Positions 54,180-62,501 of a DNA stretch of 64,000 nucleotides are shown here, in pieces. The translations under genes were made by a program, and so were the position numbers. Numbering within the stretch: position 1 is the stretch's first letter; each line of letters begins with the position of its first letter. This DNA is from Streptomyces rimosus. Its GTDB lineage: Bacteria > Actinomycetota > Actinomycetes > Streptomycetales > Streptomycetaceae. The notes under the pieces are model-generated. The model worked only from the letters and a program-made list of their open reading frames with translations. It did no database searches and was not told where the DNA came from. The stretch is taken from the NCBI RefSeq assembly GCF_008704655.1, contig NZ_CP023688.1, positions 1,488,001 to 1,552,000 of the forward strand. Reading direction: 5' to 3'.

Positions 54180-55754
54180 ATGCCCGACACCGCGCACGAC
54201 TTCCGCACCTACGTGGAGGAGAACCTCGACGCGCTGGGGACCGACCCCGGGCGCGTGGCGCTGGTGCACCAAGGGCGACGCGTCACCGCGGGTGAGTTCC
54301 GCGCCCTCGTCCACCGCATGGCCCGCGCGATGCGGAAGCAGGGCATCGACCGCGGCCGGACCGTCACACTGCTCAGCGGCAACCTGCCCGAGACCGTCGC
54401 CGCCCGCTACGCCGCCAACCTCATCGGCTGCCGGGTCAACCACCTCTACAACAAGCTCTCGGCCGACGTGCAGGCCACCATCGTCAAGGACGTGGAGACC
54501 GCCGCGCTGATCGTCGACCCCCGGTTCGACGACCGCGCCGCCGAACTGACCGCGCTGGCCCCGGTGCCGACCGTACTGACCCTGGGCCCCGCGAAGACCG
54601 GCACCGACCTGCTGGAACTGGCGTCCGCCGAGAGCGACGAGCCGGTGCCCAGCGGCGCCCGGCCCGAGGACATCTGCACCATCCGCCACACCGGCGGCAC
54701 CACCGGTCACCCCAAGGGCATCTGCACCACCTACGGGCAGGTCCGCACCTTCGTCGCGGACGACGACGAGGACGCGGGCGACGCCAAGGTGCTGTGGGAG
54801 CGCCCCGCCGACCAGGAGGGCAACCGGCTGCTGGTGTGCACCACGCTGGCGCACGCGGCCGGCATGATGGCCGACGTCACGCTGCGCGAGCACGGGCTCG
54901 TGGTGCTCCTGGAGGACTTCGACCCGGCCGAGGTGCTGGCGACGATCGAGCGGGAGAAGATCACTCACCTCTTCCTGCTGCCGCCGCTGCTCTACCGGCT
55001 CACCGACCACCCGGACGCGGCCACCACCGACACCTCCAGCCTGCGCTGCCTGACCTACGGCGGCTGCCAGTCCTCGCCCGCCCGCATCGCCGACGCCATC
55101 CGCCGCTTCGGCCCGGTGCTGGTGCAGTTCTACGGGCAGAACGAGGCCGGCGGCATCAGCGTGCTGCCCGCCGAGGACCACGACCCGGACAACCTGGAGC
55201 GGCTGCGCTCGGCCGGCCGCATCCTGCCCAACGTCGAGGTCGCGGTGCGCGACGAGAACGGCCGCGACCTGCCGCGCGGTGAGCACGGCGAGATCTGCAT
55301 CCGCTCGGCGAGCATCATGCAGGGCTACTGGAAGCAGCCCGAGCTGACCGCCGAGGTGCTGCGCGACGGCTGGCTGCACACCGGCGACATCGGCTTCCTG
55401 GACGCCGACGACTACCTGACCATCGTCGACCGGATCAAGGACATGATCGTCGTGGTGGGCGGCCATGTGTACACCACCGAGCTGGAGGACCTGCTCAACT
55501 CGCACCCCGGCGTCCTGCAGAGCGCCGTCTTCGGCGTGCGGGACGAGGACCGGATGGAGCAGGTGTACGCGGCCGTGGTGCTCGCCGACGGCGCGGACGT
55601 CGACGCGGACCAGCTCCGCGCGATGGTGCGCGAGGCGCGCGGCGCGATGTACGAGCCGGCCCACATCGAGTTCGTCGAGCAGCTGCCGCTGACGGACGCC
55701 GGCAAGCCGGACAAGAAGCAGCTGCGCGCGCAGGCGACCCGTACGGCCGCCTGA
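54180..55754 (+). CDS. AMP-dependent acyl-CoA synthetase/ligase
   Basis: A 524-aa ANL-superfamily enzyme that activates a carboxylic acid as acyl-AMP and then as CoA thioester. It shows the P-loop TGGTTGHPKG, QFYGQNEAGGIS (aromatic/acid pocket), GWLHTGDIGFLDADDYLTIV, and the C-terminal Lys in PLTDAGKPDKKQLR. The acid substrate is unknown. AGGAGG before ATG 54180 and an upstream promoter mark it as the first gene of a row with an aldehyde dehydrogenase and an amine-type permease, 213 bp on. Confidence 0.87.
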   Translation: MPDTAHDFRTYVEENLDALGTDPGRVALVHQGRRVTAGEFRALVHRMARAMRKQGIDRGRTVTLLSGNLPETVAARYAANLIGCRVNHLYNKLSADVQATIVKDVETAALIVDPRFDDRAAELTALAPVPTVLTLGPAKTGTDLLELASAESDEPVPSGARPEDICTIRHTGGTTGHPKGICTTYGQVRTFVADDDEDAGDAKVLWERPADQEGNRLLVCTTLAHAAGMMADVTLREHGLVVLLEDFDPAEVLATIEREKITHLFLLPPLLYRLTDHPDAATTDTSSLRCLTYGGCQSSPARIADAIRRFGPVLVQFYGQNEAGGISVLPAEDHDPDNLERLRSAGRILPNVEVAVRDENGRDLPRGEHGEICIRSASIMQGYWKQPELTAEVLRDGWLHTGDIGFLDADDYLTIVDRIKDMIVVVGGHVYTTELEDLLNSHPGVLQSAVFGVRDEDRMEQVYAAVVLADGADVDADQLRAMVREARGAMYEPAHIEFVEQLPLTDAGKPDKKQLRAQATRTAA

Positions 55755-55770
55755 CGCCACGGAGCACGCC

Positions 55771-55810
55771 CGGACCGGCCCGCTGCCTCACCAAGGCGCG
55801 GGCCGGTCCG
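55771..55810. terminator. Hairpin after the AMP-ligase gene
   Basis: CGGACCGGCCCGC (55771-55783) pairs perfectly with 55798-55810. A second stem, CCGGCCC/GGGCCGG, follows between 55821 and 55843. It stands between the ligase and the aldehyde dehydrogenase, so it may end or attenuate transcription before the next two genes. Confidence 0.55.
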
Positions 55811-55967
55811 TCGTACGCGGCGGACCGGCCCGGACGGGCCGGACCGCCACCCGGAGCAGCGCGCCATGCGGGCCCGCCCCACCCCGCCTACGCTCGGTAC
55901 GGTCACCGTCACCAAGGGCTGTCCGGCCGGGCCGCCCGTCCACGAGCACAGGCACGGAGGCTCGCCC

Positions 55968-57437
55968 ATGCCGGAGCTGTTCATCGGGGGTCAGTGGACC
56001 GCCGCGGCCGACGGGGAGGTGCGCGAGATCCGCTGCCCGGCGGACGGCACACCGGTCGCCACCGTCGACGAGGCGGGCGCCGCGGACGCGGCCGCCGCCG
56101 TCACCGCGGCCCGCGCGGCGTTCGACGACGGGCCGTGGCCGCGCACCCCGGCCGCGGAGCGCGGACGGCTGCTGCTGCGCGTCGCCGACCTGCTGGAGCG
56201 CGACAAGGACACGTACGCGCGGGCCGAGTCCCTGGACACCGGCAAGCGGTTCGTGGAGAGCCGGTACGACATGGACGACATCGCGAACTGCTTCCGCTAC
56301 TTCGGCGATCTCGTGGCCTCCGGCAACGACGGGCGGGTGGTGGACACCGGACAGCCCGAGGTCGACAGCCGGGTGGTGTACGAGCCGGTCGGCGTCTGCT
56401 CGCTGATCACCCCGTGGAACTACCCGCTGCTGCAGACCGCCTGGAAGGTGGCCCCGGCCGTCGGCGCGGGCGACACGTTCGTCCTCAAGCCCAGCGAACT
56501 GACCCCGCACACCGCGATCCTGCTGATGCGGACGCTGACCGAGGCGGGGCTGCCGGACGGGGTGGCCAACCTGGTGCTCGGCGCCGGCGGCGCGGTCGGC
56601 GCGCCGCTGACCACCGACGAGCGGGTGGACCTGGTGTCCTTCACGGGCGGGCTGGCCACCGGGCGGCGCATCATGGCCGCCGCCGCGCCCACCGTGAAGA
56701 AGATCGCGCTGGAGCTGGGCGGCAAGAACCCCAACCTGGTCTTCGCCGACACCGACTTCGACACCGCCGTCGACTACGCGCTGATGGCGGTGTTCCTGCA
56801 CTCCGGGCAGGTCTGCTCGGCGGGCGCGCGGCTGCTGGTGGACGACGAGCTGCACGACGACTTCGTGGACGAGATCGTGCGCCGGGCGCGGGCCATCCGG
56901 CTGGGCGGGCCGTTCGACGAGGACGCGCGCAGCGGGCCGCTGATCTCCGCCGAGCACCGCGACAAGGTGGAGAAGTACGTGGCGGCGGGGCTGGCCGAGG
57001 GCGCGGTGCTGCGCTGCGGCGGCGAGCGCCCGGACGACCCCCGGCTGCGGGACGGCTTCTTCTATCTGCCGACCGTGCTGGACGAGTGCTCCCCCGGTAT
57101 GTCCGTCATCCGTGACGAATCGTTCGGCCCGGTGCTGACCGTGGAGCGGTTCCGTACCGAGGAGGAGGCGGTGGCGCTCGCCAACGACACCGTCTACGGG
57201 CTGGCGGCGGGCGTATGGACGCAGAGCGTGGAGCGTTCGCACCGGGTGGCCGCCCGGCTGCGGGCCGGCACCGTGTGGATCAACGACTTCCACCCGTACG
57301 TACCGCAGGCCGAGTGGGGCGGCATGAAGCAGTCCGGCGTCGGACGGGAGCTGGGCCCGGCCGGGCTGGCGGAGTACCAGGAGGCCAAGCACATCTGGCG
57401 CAACACCGCGCCCCGGCCGCAGCGGTGGTTCGAGTGA
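55968..57437 (+). CDS. Aldehyde dehydrogenase (betaine-aldehyde/aminoaldehyde type)
   Basis: A 489-aa NAD-dependent aldehyde dehydrogenase. It has FIGGQWTAAADGEVREIRCP at the start, ITPWNYPLLQTAWKVAPAVG (oxyanion Asn), LELGGKNPNLVFADTD (catalytic Glu) and HSGQVCSAGARLLV (nucleophile Cys). It resembles BetB/YdcW-type enzymes for betaine or amino-aldehydes. ATG 55968 has ACGGAGG at 55954-55960. The stop overlaps the permease start (GTGA), so both are co-translated. Confidence 0.88.
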   Translation: MPELFIGGQWTAAADGEVREIRCPADGTPVATVDEAGAADAAAAVTAARAAFDDGPWPRTPAAERGRLLLRVADLLERDKDTYARAESLDTGKRFVESRYDMDDIANCFRYFGDLVASGNDGRVVDTGQPEVDSRVVYEPVGVCSLITPWNYPLLQTAWKVAPAVGAGDTFVLKPSELTPHTAILLMRTLTEAGLPDGVANLVLGAGGAVGAPLTTDERVDLVSFTGGLATGRRIMAAAAPTVKKIALELGGKNPNLVFADTDFDTAVDYALMAVFLHSGQVCSAGARLLVDDELHDDFVDEIVRRARAIRLGGPFDEDARSGPLISAEHRDKVEKYVAAGLAEGAVLRCGGERPDDPRLRDGFFYLPTVLDECSPGMSVIRDESFGPVLTVERFRTEEEAVALANDTVYGLAAGVWTQSVERSHRVAARLRAGTVWINDFHPYVPQAEWGGMKQSGVGRELGPAGLAEYQEAKHIWRNTAPRPQRWFE

Positions 57438-59065
57438 GCGGCGCCGGGCCCGCGGCGGGCGGCGGGCAGGGCGACGGCGCGGACACCGCACCCGCCGGGG
57501 AGAAGACCGATACCTCCAGCGACGACGATTCGCTCGCGGAACTCGGCTACAAGCCCGAACTCAAGCGCACCCTCGGCAACTTCCACACCTTCGCGGCCGG
57601 TATCAGCTACATCTCGATCCTCACCGGCACCTTCCAGCTCTTCTACTTCGGCGTCAACCACGGCGGGCCCGCCTACTGGTGGTCCTGGCCGATGGTCTTC
57701 TGCGGCCAGCTGATGGTGGCCCTGTGCTTCTGCGAGATGGCCGCCCGCTACCCGGTGGCCGGCTCGGTCTACAACTGGTCCAAGCAGCTCGGCGGGCCGC
57801 ACGTGGGCTGGCTCGGCGGCTGGATGATGATGACCGCGACCATGGTCTCGCTGGCCGCGGTGGCGCTCGCCTACCAGGTCACGCTGCCGCAGATCTCCTC
57901 GTTCTTCCAGTTCGTCGGCGACGGCAGCGGCCGCACCGACCAGGCCGCCAACGCGGTGCTGCTCGGCGCCGTGCTCGTGGTCTTCACCACCCTGGTCAAC
58001 GCCTTCGGGGTCAAGCTGATGGCGCAGATCAACTCGGCCGGGGTGGCCATCGAGCTGGTCGCGGCCCTCGCGCTGATCGTGCTGCTGGCCGCGCACATCA
58101 CCCGGGGCCCCGGCGCGGTCACCGAGACGTACGGGCTGGGCCGGGGCGAGTCGCTGGGCTACCTCGGCGCGTTCCTCACCGCCTCCCTCGCCTCCGCGTA
58201 CGTCATGTACGGCTTCGACACGGCGTCCTCGCTCGGCGAGGAGTCCAAGGACCCCGGCCGCAACGCGCCGCGCGCCATCCTGCGCGCCCTGTTCGCCTCG
58301 TTCCTCATCGGCGGCCTGATCCTGCTGTTCGCGCTGCTGGCGACGCCCGACCTGCACGACAAGCGGCTGGCCGTGGACGGCCTCCAGTACGTGGTGCTGA
58401 GTGCGCTCGGCACGACCATCGGCGACATCATGCTGTGGTGTGTGGTCATCGCGATCACGGTGTGCGCGCTGGCCGTGCACACCGCCGGCATCCGGCTGGC
58501 GTTCGCCATGGCCCGGGACACCAACCTGCCGGCCGCCTCGCTGCTCGCCCGGGTCAGCCCGCGCTTCCAGACGCCGGTGGCGCCCGCGGTGATCATCGGG
58601 TGCATCGCGGTCTGCATCCTGCTGGTCAACATCAACCAGCCGCAGATCTTCTCGGTGATCACCAGCATCGCCATCATCATGATCTACGTGGCGTATCTGA
58701 TGGTCACCGTGCCGATGCTGGTACGGCGGCTGCGCGGCCAGTGGGAACCGGCCGAGGGCAAGTTCTCGCTGGGCCGCTTCGGCCTGCCGGTCAACATCCT
58801 CGCCGTGCTCTGGGGCACCGCGATGGCCACCAACCTCGCCTGGCCGCGCGCCGAGGTCTACAACGCGAACGGCCCCCAGCACTGGTACCTGCGCTGGGGC
58901 GCCTTCCTTTTCGTCGGCATCGTCGCCGTCGGCGGCTTCACGTACTACTGGTTCATCCAGCGCAAACGCACCTGCGTCCTGGCTGGCCACGCGGCGGAGA
59001 CCCCGGCGGAGGAACCGGAGAATCCGGACAGATCCGAGGGTTCGGGCGCTCCGGCTTCGTCCTGA
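57434..59065 (+). CDS. APC-superfamily amino acid/amine permease
   Basis: A 543-aa inner-membrane transporter with about 12 hydrophobic segments. It begins with an acidic cytoplasmic head and LGNFHTFAAGISYISILTGT (TM1 region), has MYGFDTASSLGEESKDPGRN (the APC loop) and ends in a cytoplasmic Glu/Pro tail. Homologues bring in amino acids, GABA or choline-like amines. GTG 57434 overlaps the dehydrogenase stop codon. The substrate likely matches the aldehyde dehydrogenase: an amine or amino acid oxidised to an aldehyde, then an acid, by partly unseen enzymes. Confidence 0.87.
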   Translation: MSGAGPAAGGGQGDGADTAPAGEKTDTSSDDDSLAELGYKPELKRTLGNFHTFAAGISYISILTGTFQLFYFGVNHGGPAYWWSWPMVFCGQLMVALCFCEMAARYPVAGSVYNWSKQLGGPHVGWLGGWMMMTATMVSLAAVALAYQVTLPQISSFFQFVGDGSGRTDQAANAVLLGAVLVVFTTLVNAFGVKLMAQINSAGVAIELVAALALIVLLAAHITRGPGAVTETYGLGRGESLGYLGAFLTASLASAYVMYGFDTASSLGEESKDPGRNAPRAILRALFASFLIGGLILLFALLATPDLHDKRLAVDGLQYVVLSALGTTIGDIMLWCVVIAITVCALAVHTAGIRLAFAMARDTNLPAASLLARVSPRFQTPVAPAVIIGCIAVCILLVNINQPQIFSVITSIAIIMIYVAYLMVTVPMLVRRLRGQWEPAEGKFSLGRFGLPVNILAVLWGTAMATNLAWPRAEVYNANGPQHWYLRWGAFLFVGIVAVGGFTYYWFIQRKRTCVLAGHAAETPAEEPENPDRSEGSGAPASS

Positions 59066-59140
59066 TCCCGTCCCGGGCACCGGCGAAGCCTCCGGGGAAA
59101 GCGGGGGACGGTCCCGCCACGGCCGTGGAAGGCTCGTCCC

Positions 59141-59506
59141 ATGCTTGATCACATAGCGATCCAGGTACGGGACATCGCGGCGAGCGTGCGGTTCTACGAC
59201 GCCGTCCTCGCCCCGCTCGGCGGCAGGCGGACGAAGGTCTTCGGCGAGAACGTGGGCTACGGCACCACCGGGCACTGTCTCTGGCTCGTCCCCTGCACCG
59301 ACGACGGCCCGGCACGTGAGGTCCATCTGGCGTTCGCGGCGGCCGACCGCGATGCCGTGGACGCGTTCCATGCCGCCGCCGTCGCCGCCGGGGCGGAATC
59401 CCTGCACACGCCGCGGCTGAGGCCCGAGTACCACGCGTCGTACTACGGCGCCTTCGTCCGGGATCCGGACGGGAACAACATCGAGGCCGTCTGTCATACG
59501 CCGTAG
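59141..59506 (+). CDS. VOC-family protein (glyoxalase/bleomycin resistance-like)
   Basis: A 121-aa single-module VOC protein: MLDHIAIQVRDIAASVRFYD, VLAPLGG, EVHLAFAAADRDAVDAFHAA and YYGAFVRDPDGNNIEAVCHT. It keeps the family His (LDHIAIQV) and Glu (NNIEAVC) metal-ligand positions. It may be a dioxygenase-like or antibiotic-binding protein; function unknown. A strong hairpin follows the stop codon. Confidence 0.83.
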   Translation: MLDHIAIQVRDIAASVRFYDAVLAPLGGRRTKVFGENVGYGTTGHCLWLVPCTDDGPAREVHLAFAAADRDAVDAFHAAAVAAGAESLHTPRLRPEYHASYYGAFVRDPDGNNIEAVCHTP

Positions 59507-59531
59507 TCCGGCCGCGCCGCACAGCACCCCG

Positions 59532-59561
59532 GTCCGCGGGCTCCCCAGGGAGCCCGCGGAC
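59532..59561. terminator. 14-bp perfect hairpin terminator
   Basis: GTCCGCGGGCTCCC (59532-59545) pairs perfectly with 59548-59561 across a 2-nt loop. It stands 26 bp after the VOC stop codon and likely ends the operon. Confidence 0.75.
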
Positions 59562-59580
59562 TTCGTCGCGCCCCATGCGT

Positions 59581-59647
59581 AAACGGAATTTCACATTCCG
59601 CCAGCCCGGCACACACCTGTACCAATCTGTGACACAAATATCCGTTT
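59581..59647. promoter_or_regulatory. Inverted repeats upstream of the L,D-transpeptidase
   Basis: CGGAAT-N5-ATTCCG (59584-59600) is nested within AAACGGA (59581-59587) and TCCGTTT (59641-59647). The region is AT-richer than its surroundings. It lies in the 280-bp gap before the L,D-transpeptidase and could be an operator or an RNA structure; the sequence alone cannot decide. Confidence 0.35.
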
Positions 59648-59786
59648 CTCCAGGCAACCGATCATGCCGGTCCAGCCGTCTGGATGGTCGGCGGTTGCCG
59701 ACAACCGGCCCGGCGGTCCGTGACCGCGCCGGGGTCCGGGGTGGTGCCCGCCACAGCCAGTTGTGTTGCTTTGGAGGGAACCCCAC

Positions 59787-60962
59787 GTGCACGTCAGATC
59801 AGCCCGTCGCACAGTCCTGCTGTCCGCCGCCCTGGCGGGGGCCGCGCTGCTGACCGCGTGTGGAGCGGAGGGCGGCTCGCAGGCGTCGGACAAGCCGACC
59901 GCGAAGGTGACCGTGACCCCGGCGGCGGGCAGCAAGTCGGCCAAGCTCGGCTCGCCGATATCCGTGAAGGTCTCCGGCGGCAGCCTGACCGCCGTCGAGG
60001 CCAAGGACGAGAAGGGGGACAAGGTCGAGGGCAAGCTGTCCGGCGACGGTACGTCCTGGACCTCGGAGGGCAAGGTCAAGCCGGGGACCACGTACACCGT
60101 GCACACCAAGACGAAGTCCGGCGACGGCAAGGAGTCGGCCTCCGACGCGAGCTTCACCACCGAGAAGGCCGACAAGGTCAACAAGCTCACCAACACGCCG
60201 TCCAACGGGCAGACCGTCGGCACCGGCATGCCGATCTCGATCCTGTTCGACCACCCGGTCGCCAAGGACCGGCGCGCCGAGATCCAAAAGGCGCTCAAGG
60301 TCACCACGCAGCCGCAGGTGGAGGGCGCCTGGGGCTGGGTCAAGGACTGGTCCGGCAAGGACCGCATCGACTGGCGTCCGAAGACCTACTGGCCGTCCGG
60401 CACCAAGGTGTCGGTCAAGGGCGGTCTGGGCGGCATCGACTCCGGTGAGTCCGGCGGCTGGTTCGCGCGCGACTACGACTTCGGGTTCACCATCGGCCCG
60501 GACCACAAGGCCGTCATCGACGTCCCGTCGCACAGCATGACCCTGTACGAGAACGGCAAGGCCGTCGACACGATCCGGGGCTCCGCGGGCTCGCCGCAGG
60601 ACCCGACGCGCGGCGGCGTGCACACCGTACGCAGCAAGAACGCCGCCGAGACGATGGACTCCGCCACCATCGGCCACGGCAACGAGTGGATGCTCGACTC
60701 GAAGTGGGTGACCCACCTCACCGCGTCCGGCACCTTCCTGCACTCGGCGCCCTGGAACAAGTCGATCGGCGTGGTCAACAACAGCCACGGCTGCTTCGGC
60801 ATGACGACCTCGGACGCCAAGCGTGCCTACGACTTCCTGACGATCGGCTCCACGGTCGAGGTGAAGAACACCTCCAGCACGAAGAAGACCGATGTCGGCA
60901 ACGGCCTGGAGGTCTGGCAGGAGAGCTGGGAGCAGTGGCAGCAGCGGAGCGCCGTGAAGTAA
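59787..60962 (+). CDS. L,D-transpeptidase lipoprotein (LdtMt2-like)
   Basis: A 391-aa lipoprotein with lipobox LTAC (Cys25). Ig-like domains follow (about 35-240: VTVTPAAGSKSAKLGSPI, TNTPSNGQTVGTGMPISILF). The YkuD catalytic domain carries GTFLHSAPWNKS and NNSHGCFGMTTSDA with nucleophile Cys336. It ends in a Trp/Gln-rich tail. This is the actinobacterial LdtMt2-type architecture that makes 3-3 peptidoglycan cross-links. GTG 59787 has GGAGGG at 59772-59777. Confidence 0.9.
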   Translation: MHVRSARRTVLLSAALAGAALLTACGAEGGSQASDKPTAKVTVTPAAGSKSAKLGSPISVKVSGGSLTAVEAKDEKGDKVEGKLSGDGTSWTSEGKVKPGTTYTVHTKTKSGDGKESASDASFTTEKADKVNKLTNTPSNGQTVGTGMPISILFDHPVAKDRRAEIQKALKVTTQPQVEGAWGWVKDWSGKDRIDWRPKTYWPSGTKVSVKGGLGGIDSGESGGWFARDYDFGFTIGPDHKAVIDVPSHSMTLYENGKAVDTIRGSAGSPQDPTRGGVHTVRSKNAAETMDSATIGHGNEWMLDSKWVTHLTASGTFLHSAPWNKSIGVVNNSHGCFGMTTSDAKRAYDFLTIGSTVEVKNTSSTKKTDVGNGLEVWQESWEQWQQRSAVK

Positions 60963-61017
60963 CCGTCACGGCGGCGGTGCCGCGCGGGCGCTTCGGCGCC
61001 TGACTGTGCGAGCGTGT

Positions 61018-61052
61018 GGTGGGGCTCCCCCGGAGGCGGGGCGGGCCCCACC
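61018..61052 (+). terminator. Hairpin after the L,D-transpeptidase gene
   Basis: GGTGGGGC (61018-61025) pairs with 61045-61052, with further CCCC/GGGG pairing inside. It lies 56 bp after the transpeptidase stop codon. Confidence 0.55.
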
Positions 61053-61110
61053 CGTGGTTGCGGACGTGTTCGGACCACACCCCCGTGCCGGTCCGAACTG
61101 TCCGCCCCGC

Positions 61111-61141
61111 TTCACACCAGAGTCTTTGACTCAGGTGTGAA
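61111..61141. promoter_or_regulatory. Near-perfect 31-bp palindrome upstream of the XRE module
   Basis: TTCACACCAGAGTC and GACTCAGGTGTGAA are 14-bp arms with one mismatch around a TTT loop. The right arm contains TTGACT, a possible -35 (61126-61131). It lies 118-148 bp before the XRE start and is a strong operator candidate for it; a terminator role is less likely because the transpeptidase already has a hairpin. Confidence 0.65.
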
Positions 61142-61258
61142 GAATAGAGGCTACGGGCGGAGCGTGCCAGCCCACGGGGGTGGGAGTGCCGATCCTTCCC
61201 GCCGACCGGACCACTACAGTGGAAGTCTCACGTTTGGCCTTGAAGGGAGCGCGGCGCG

Positions 61259-61774
61259 ATGGGGGACGAGGACCGCGGGCCGGTCAGCCTGGCCGAAAAG
61301 CTGGACCGGCTGTTCCGGGAACGAAGTCGGGAGCGGGGCAAATCGCTGTCCGCCAACGACGTCGCCACCGAGATCAACATCAGGGCCGGCGAGCAGGTGA
61401 TCTCCGGCAACTACATCTGGCAACTGCGCAAGGGCAAGCGGGACAACCCGACCAAGCGCCATATCGAGGCGCTGGCGGAGTACTTCGGCGTGCCGGCCGC
61501 GTACTTCCACGACCAGCGGGACACGGGTCCCGGCGGCGGGTCCGCCGACCGGCCCGACCAGCCGCCGGAGCTGCTGGAGGCGATGCAGGACGCGGGCGTC
61601 ATCGCGATGGCCGCGCGCTTCATGGACATGTCCGCCGAGTCCCGTACGGCCGTACTGGAGATGATCGACCGGGTGCGGAAGCTGGAAGGGCTGCCGGACG
61701 TCGGCGGTGCGACGGGCGCCCAGGGCGCCGATCCGGCCGGCAATCCGGGAGAAACCTGGCGTACCGCCCGCTGA
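61259..61774 (+). CDS. XRE-family transcriptional regulator of the P450 module
   Basis: A 171-aa regulator. The N-terminal helix-turn-helix domain (about residues 8-82) includes SLAEKLDRLFRERSRERGKS, LSANDVATEIN and ISGNYIWQLRKGKRDNPTKR, then the conserved IEALAEYFGVPAAYFHD. This is the pattern of Streptomyces XRE regulators. The C-terminal half (LLEAMQDAGVIAMAARFMDM) is helical, and a Gly/Ala-rich tail follows. It is the first gene of the XRE-peptidase-membrane protein-P450 row. The nearby palindrome is a likely binding site. ATG 61259 follows GAAGGGAG. Confidence 0.85.
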   Translation: MGDEDRGPVSLAEKLDRLFRERSRERGKSLSANDVATEINIRAGEQVISGNYIWQLRKGKRDNPTKRHIEALAEYFGVPAAYFHDQRDTGPGGGSADRPDQPPELLEAMQDAGVIAMAARFMDMSAESRTAVLEMIDRVRKLEGLPDVGGATGAQGADPAGNPGETWRTAR

Positions 61775-61968
61775 TCCATGACGCCGACCGACTTACGCCC
61801 CGCGCCGTCCCCGACCGCTCCCCCGCCCGCCGCCGGGCCGGGGAACCGGGCGGCCGGGGCCGCGGCAGCCCGCGGGCCCGCACACGACCCCGTCGGGGAG
61901 GGGCCATCCCGCACTGCATGAGACTGGCACGTGTACCTTTCATGGCCGAGGCCGAAGGAGAGCACGCC

Positions 61969-62493
61969 ATGAAGTTCACCCGGCGACCGGACCGTGTGCG
62001 GGACGGCTGTGCGGAGCGGCTGCGGGGACTGCACATTCCGCGCCCCTTCGAGCTGGGTGCCTTCCTGGACCGGCTCGCCGAACAGCGCGGCCGCCCCATC
62101 CATCTGGAACCCCAGGTCACCCCGCCCGCCGGGCCCTGCGGCCTGTGGATCGCCACCAGCCGGGCCGACTATGTCTTCTACGACGCGGCCACCACCGCGC
62201 TGCACCGCGACCACATCGTGCTGCACGAGGTCGGCCACATGCTCAGCGGCCACTCCAACCTGCTCTCCGGAGAGGTCGCGCGGGCCCTGGTGCCCGGCCT
62301 CGACCCCGGCTCGGTGGAATCCGTCCTGGGCCGCAGCCACTACAGCGACCAGGACGAGCAGGAAGCCGAGATGATCGCCTCGCTGATCCTGCGCCGCGCC
62401 GACCGCACCTCCGCCCGCCGACCGGCGACATCCCAGCAGGCCGAGGTCCTCAGCCGCATGGACGACGTCTTCGGCTCCCCGAAGCGACGGTAG
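61969..62493 (+). CDS. HEVGH-type (ImmA/IrrE-like) metallopeptidase-domain protein
   Basis: A 174-aa cytoplasmic protein. It contains IVLHEVGHMLSGH with the zinc-binding HEVGH (His86, Glu87, His90) and YSDQDEQEAEMIASLILRRA, in which Glu supplies the third ligand, as in IrrE/ImmA peptidases. Such proteins often cleave the repressor encoded beside them, here the XRE protein. ATG 61969 has GAAGGAG at 61954-61960. An in-frame ATG at 61942 is less likely. It lies 194 bp after the XRE gene and 8 bp before the membrane protein gene. Confidence 0.85.
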   Translation: MKFTRRPDRVRDGCAERLRGLHIPRPFELGAFLDRLAEQRGRPIHLEPQVTPPAGPCGLWIATSRADYVFYDAATTALHRDHIVLHEVGHMLSGHSNLLSGEVARALVPGLDPGSVESVLGRSHYSDQDEQEAEMIASLILRRADRTSARRPATSQQAEVLSRMDDVFGSPKRR

Positions 62494-62501
62494 AACTGAA
62501 G

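Larger units (their letters stand above)
60963..61258. other. Intergenic region with terminator and palindromic operator
   Basis: These 296 bases between the transpeptidase and XRE genes hold a hairpin (61018-61052) and a 31-bp palindrome (61111-61141). No gene was seen. Confidence 0.55.

Noticed and set aside
59507..59786. ydaO (c-di-AMP) riboswitch before the L,D-transpeptidase
   Set aside because: The conserved purine-rich core of that RNA is not present.
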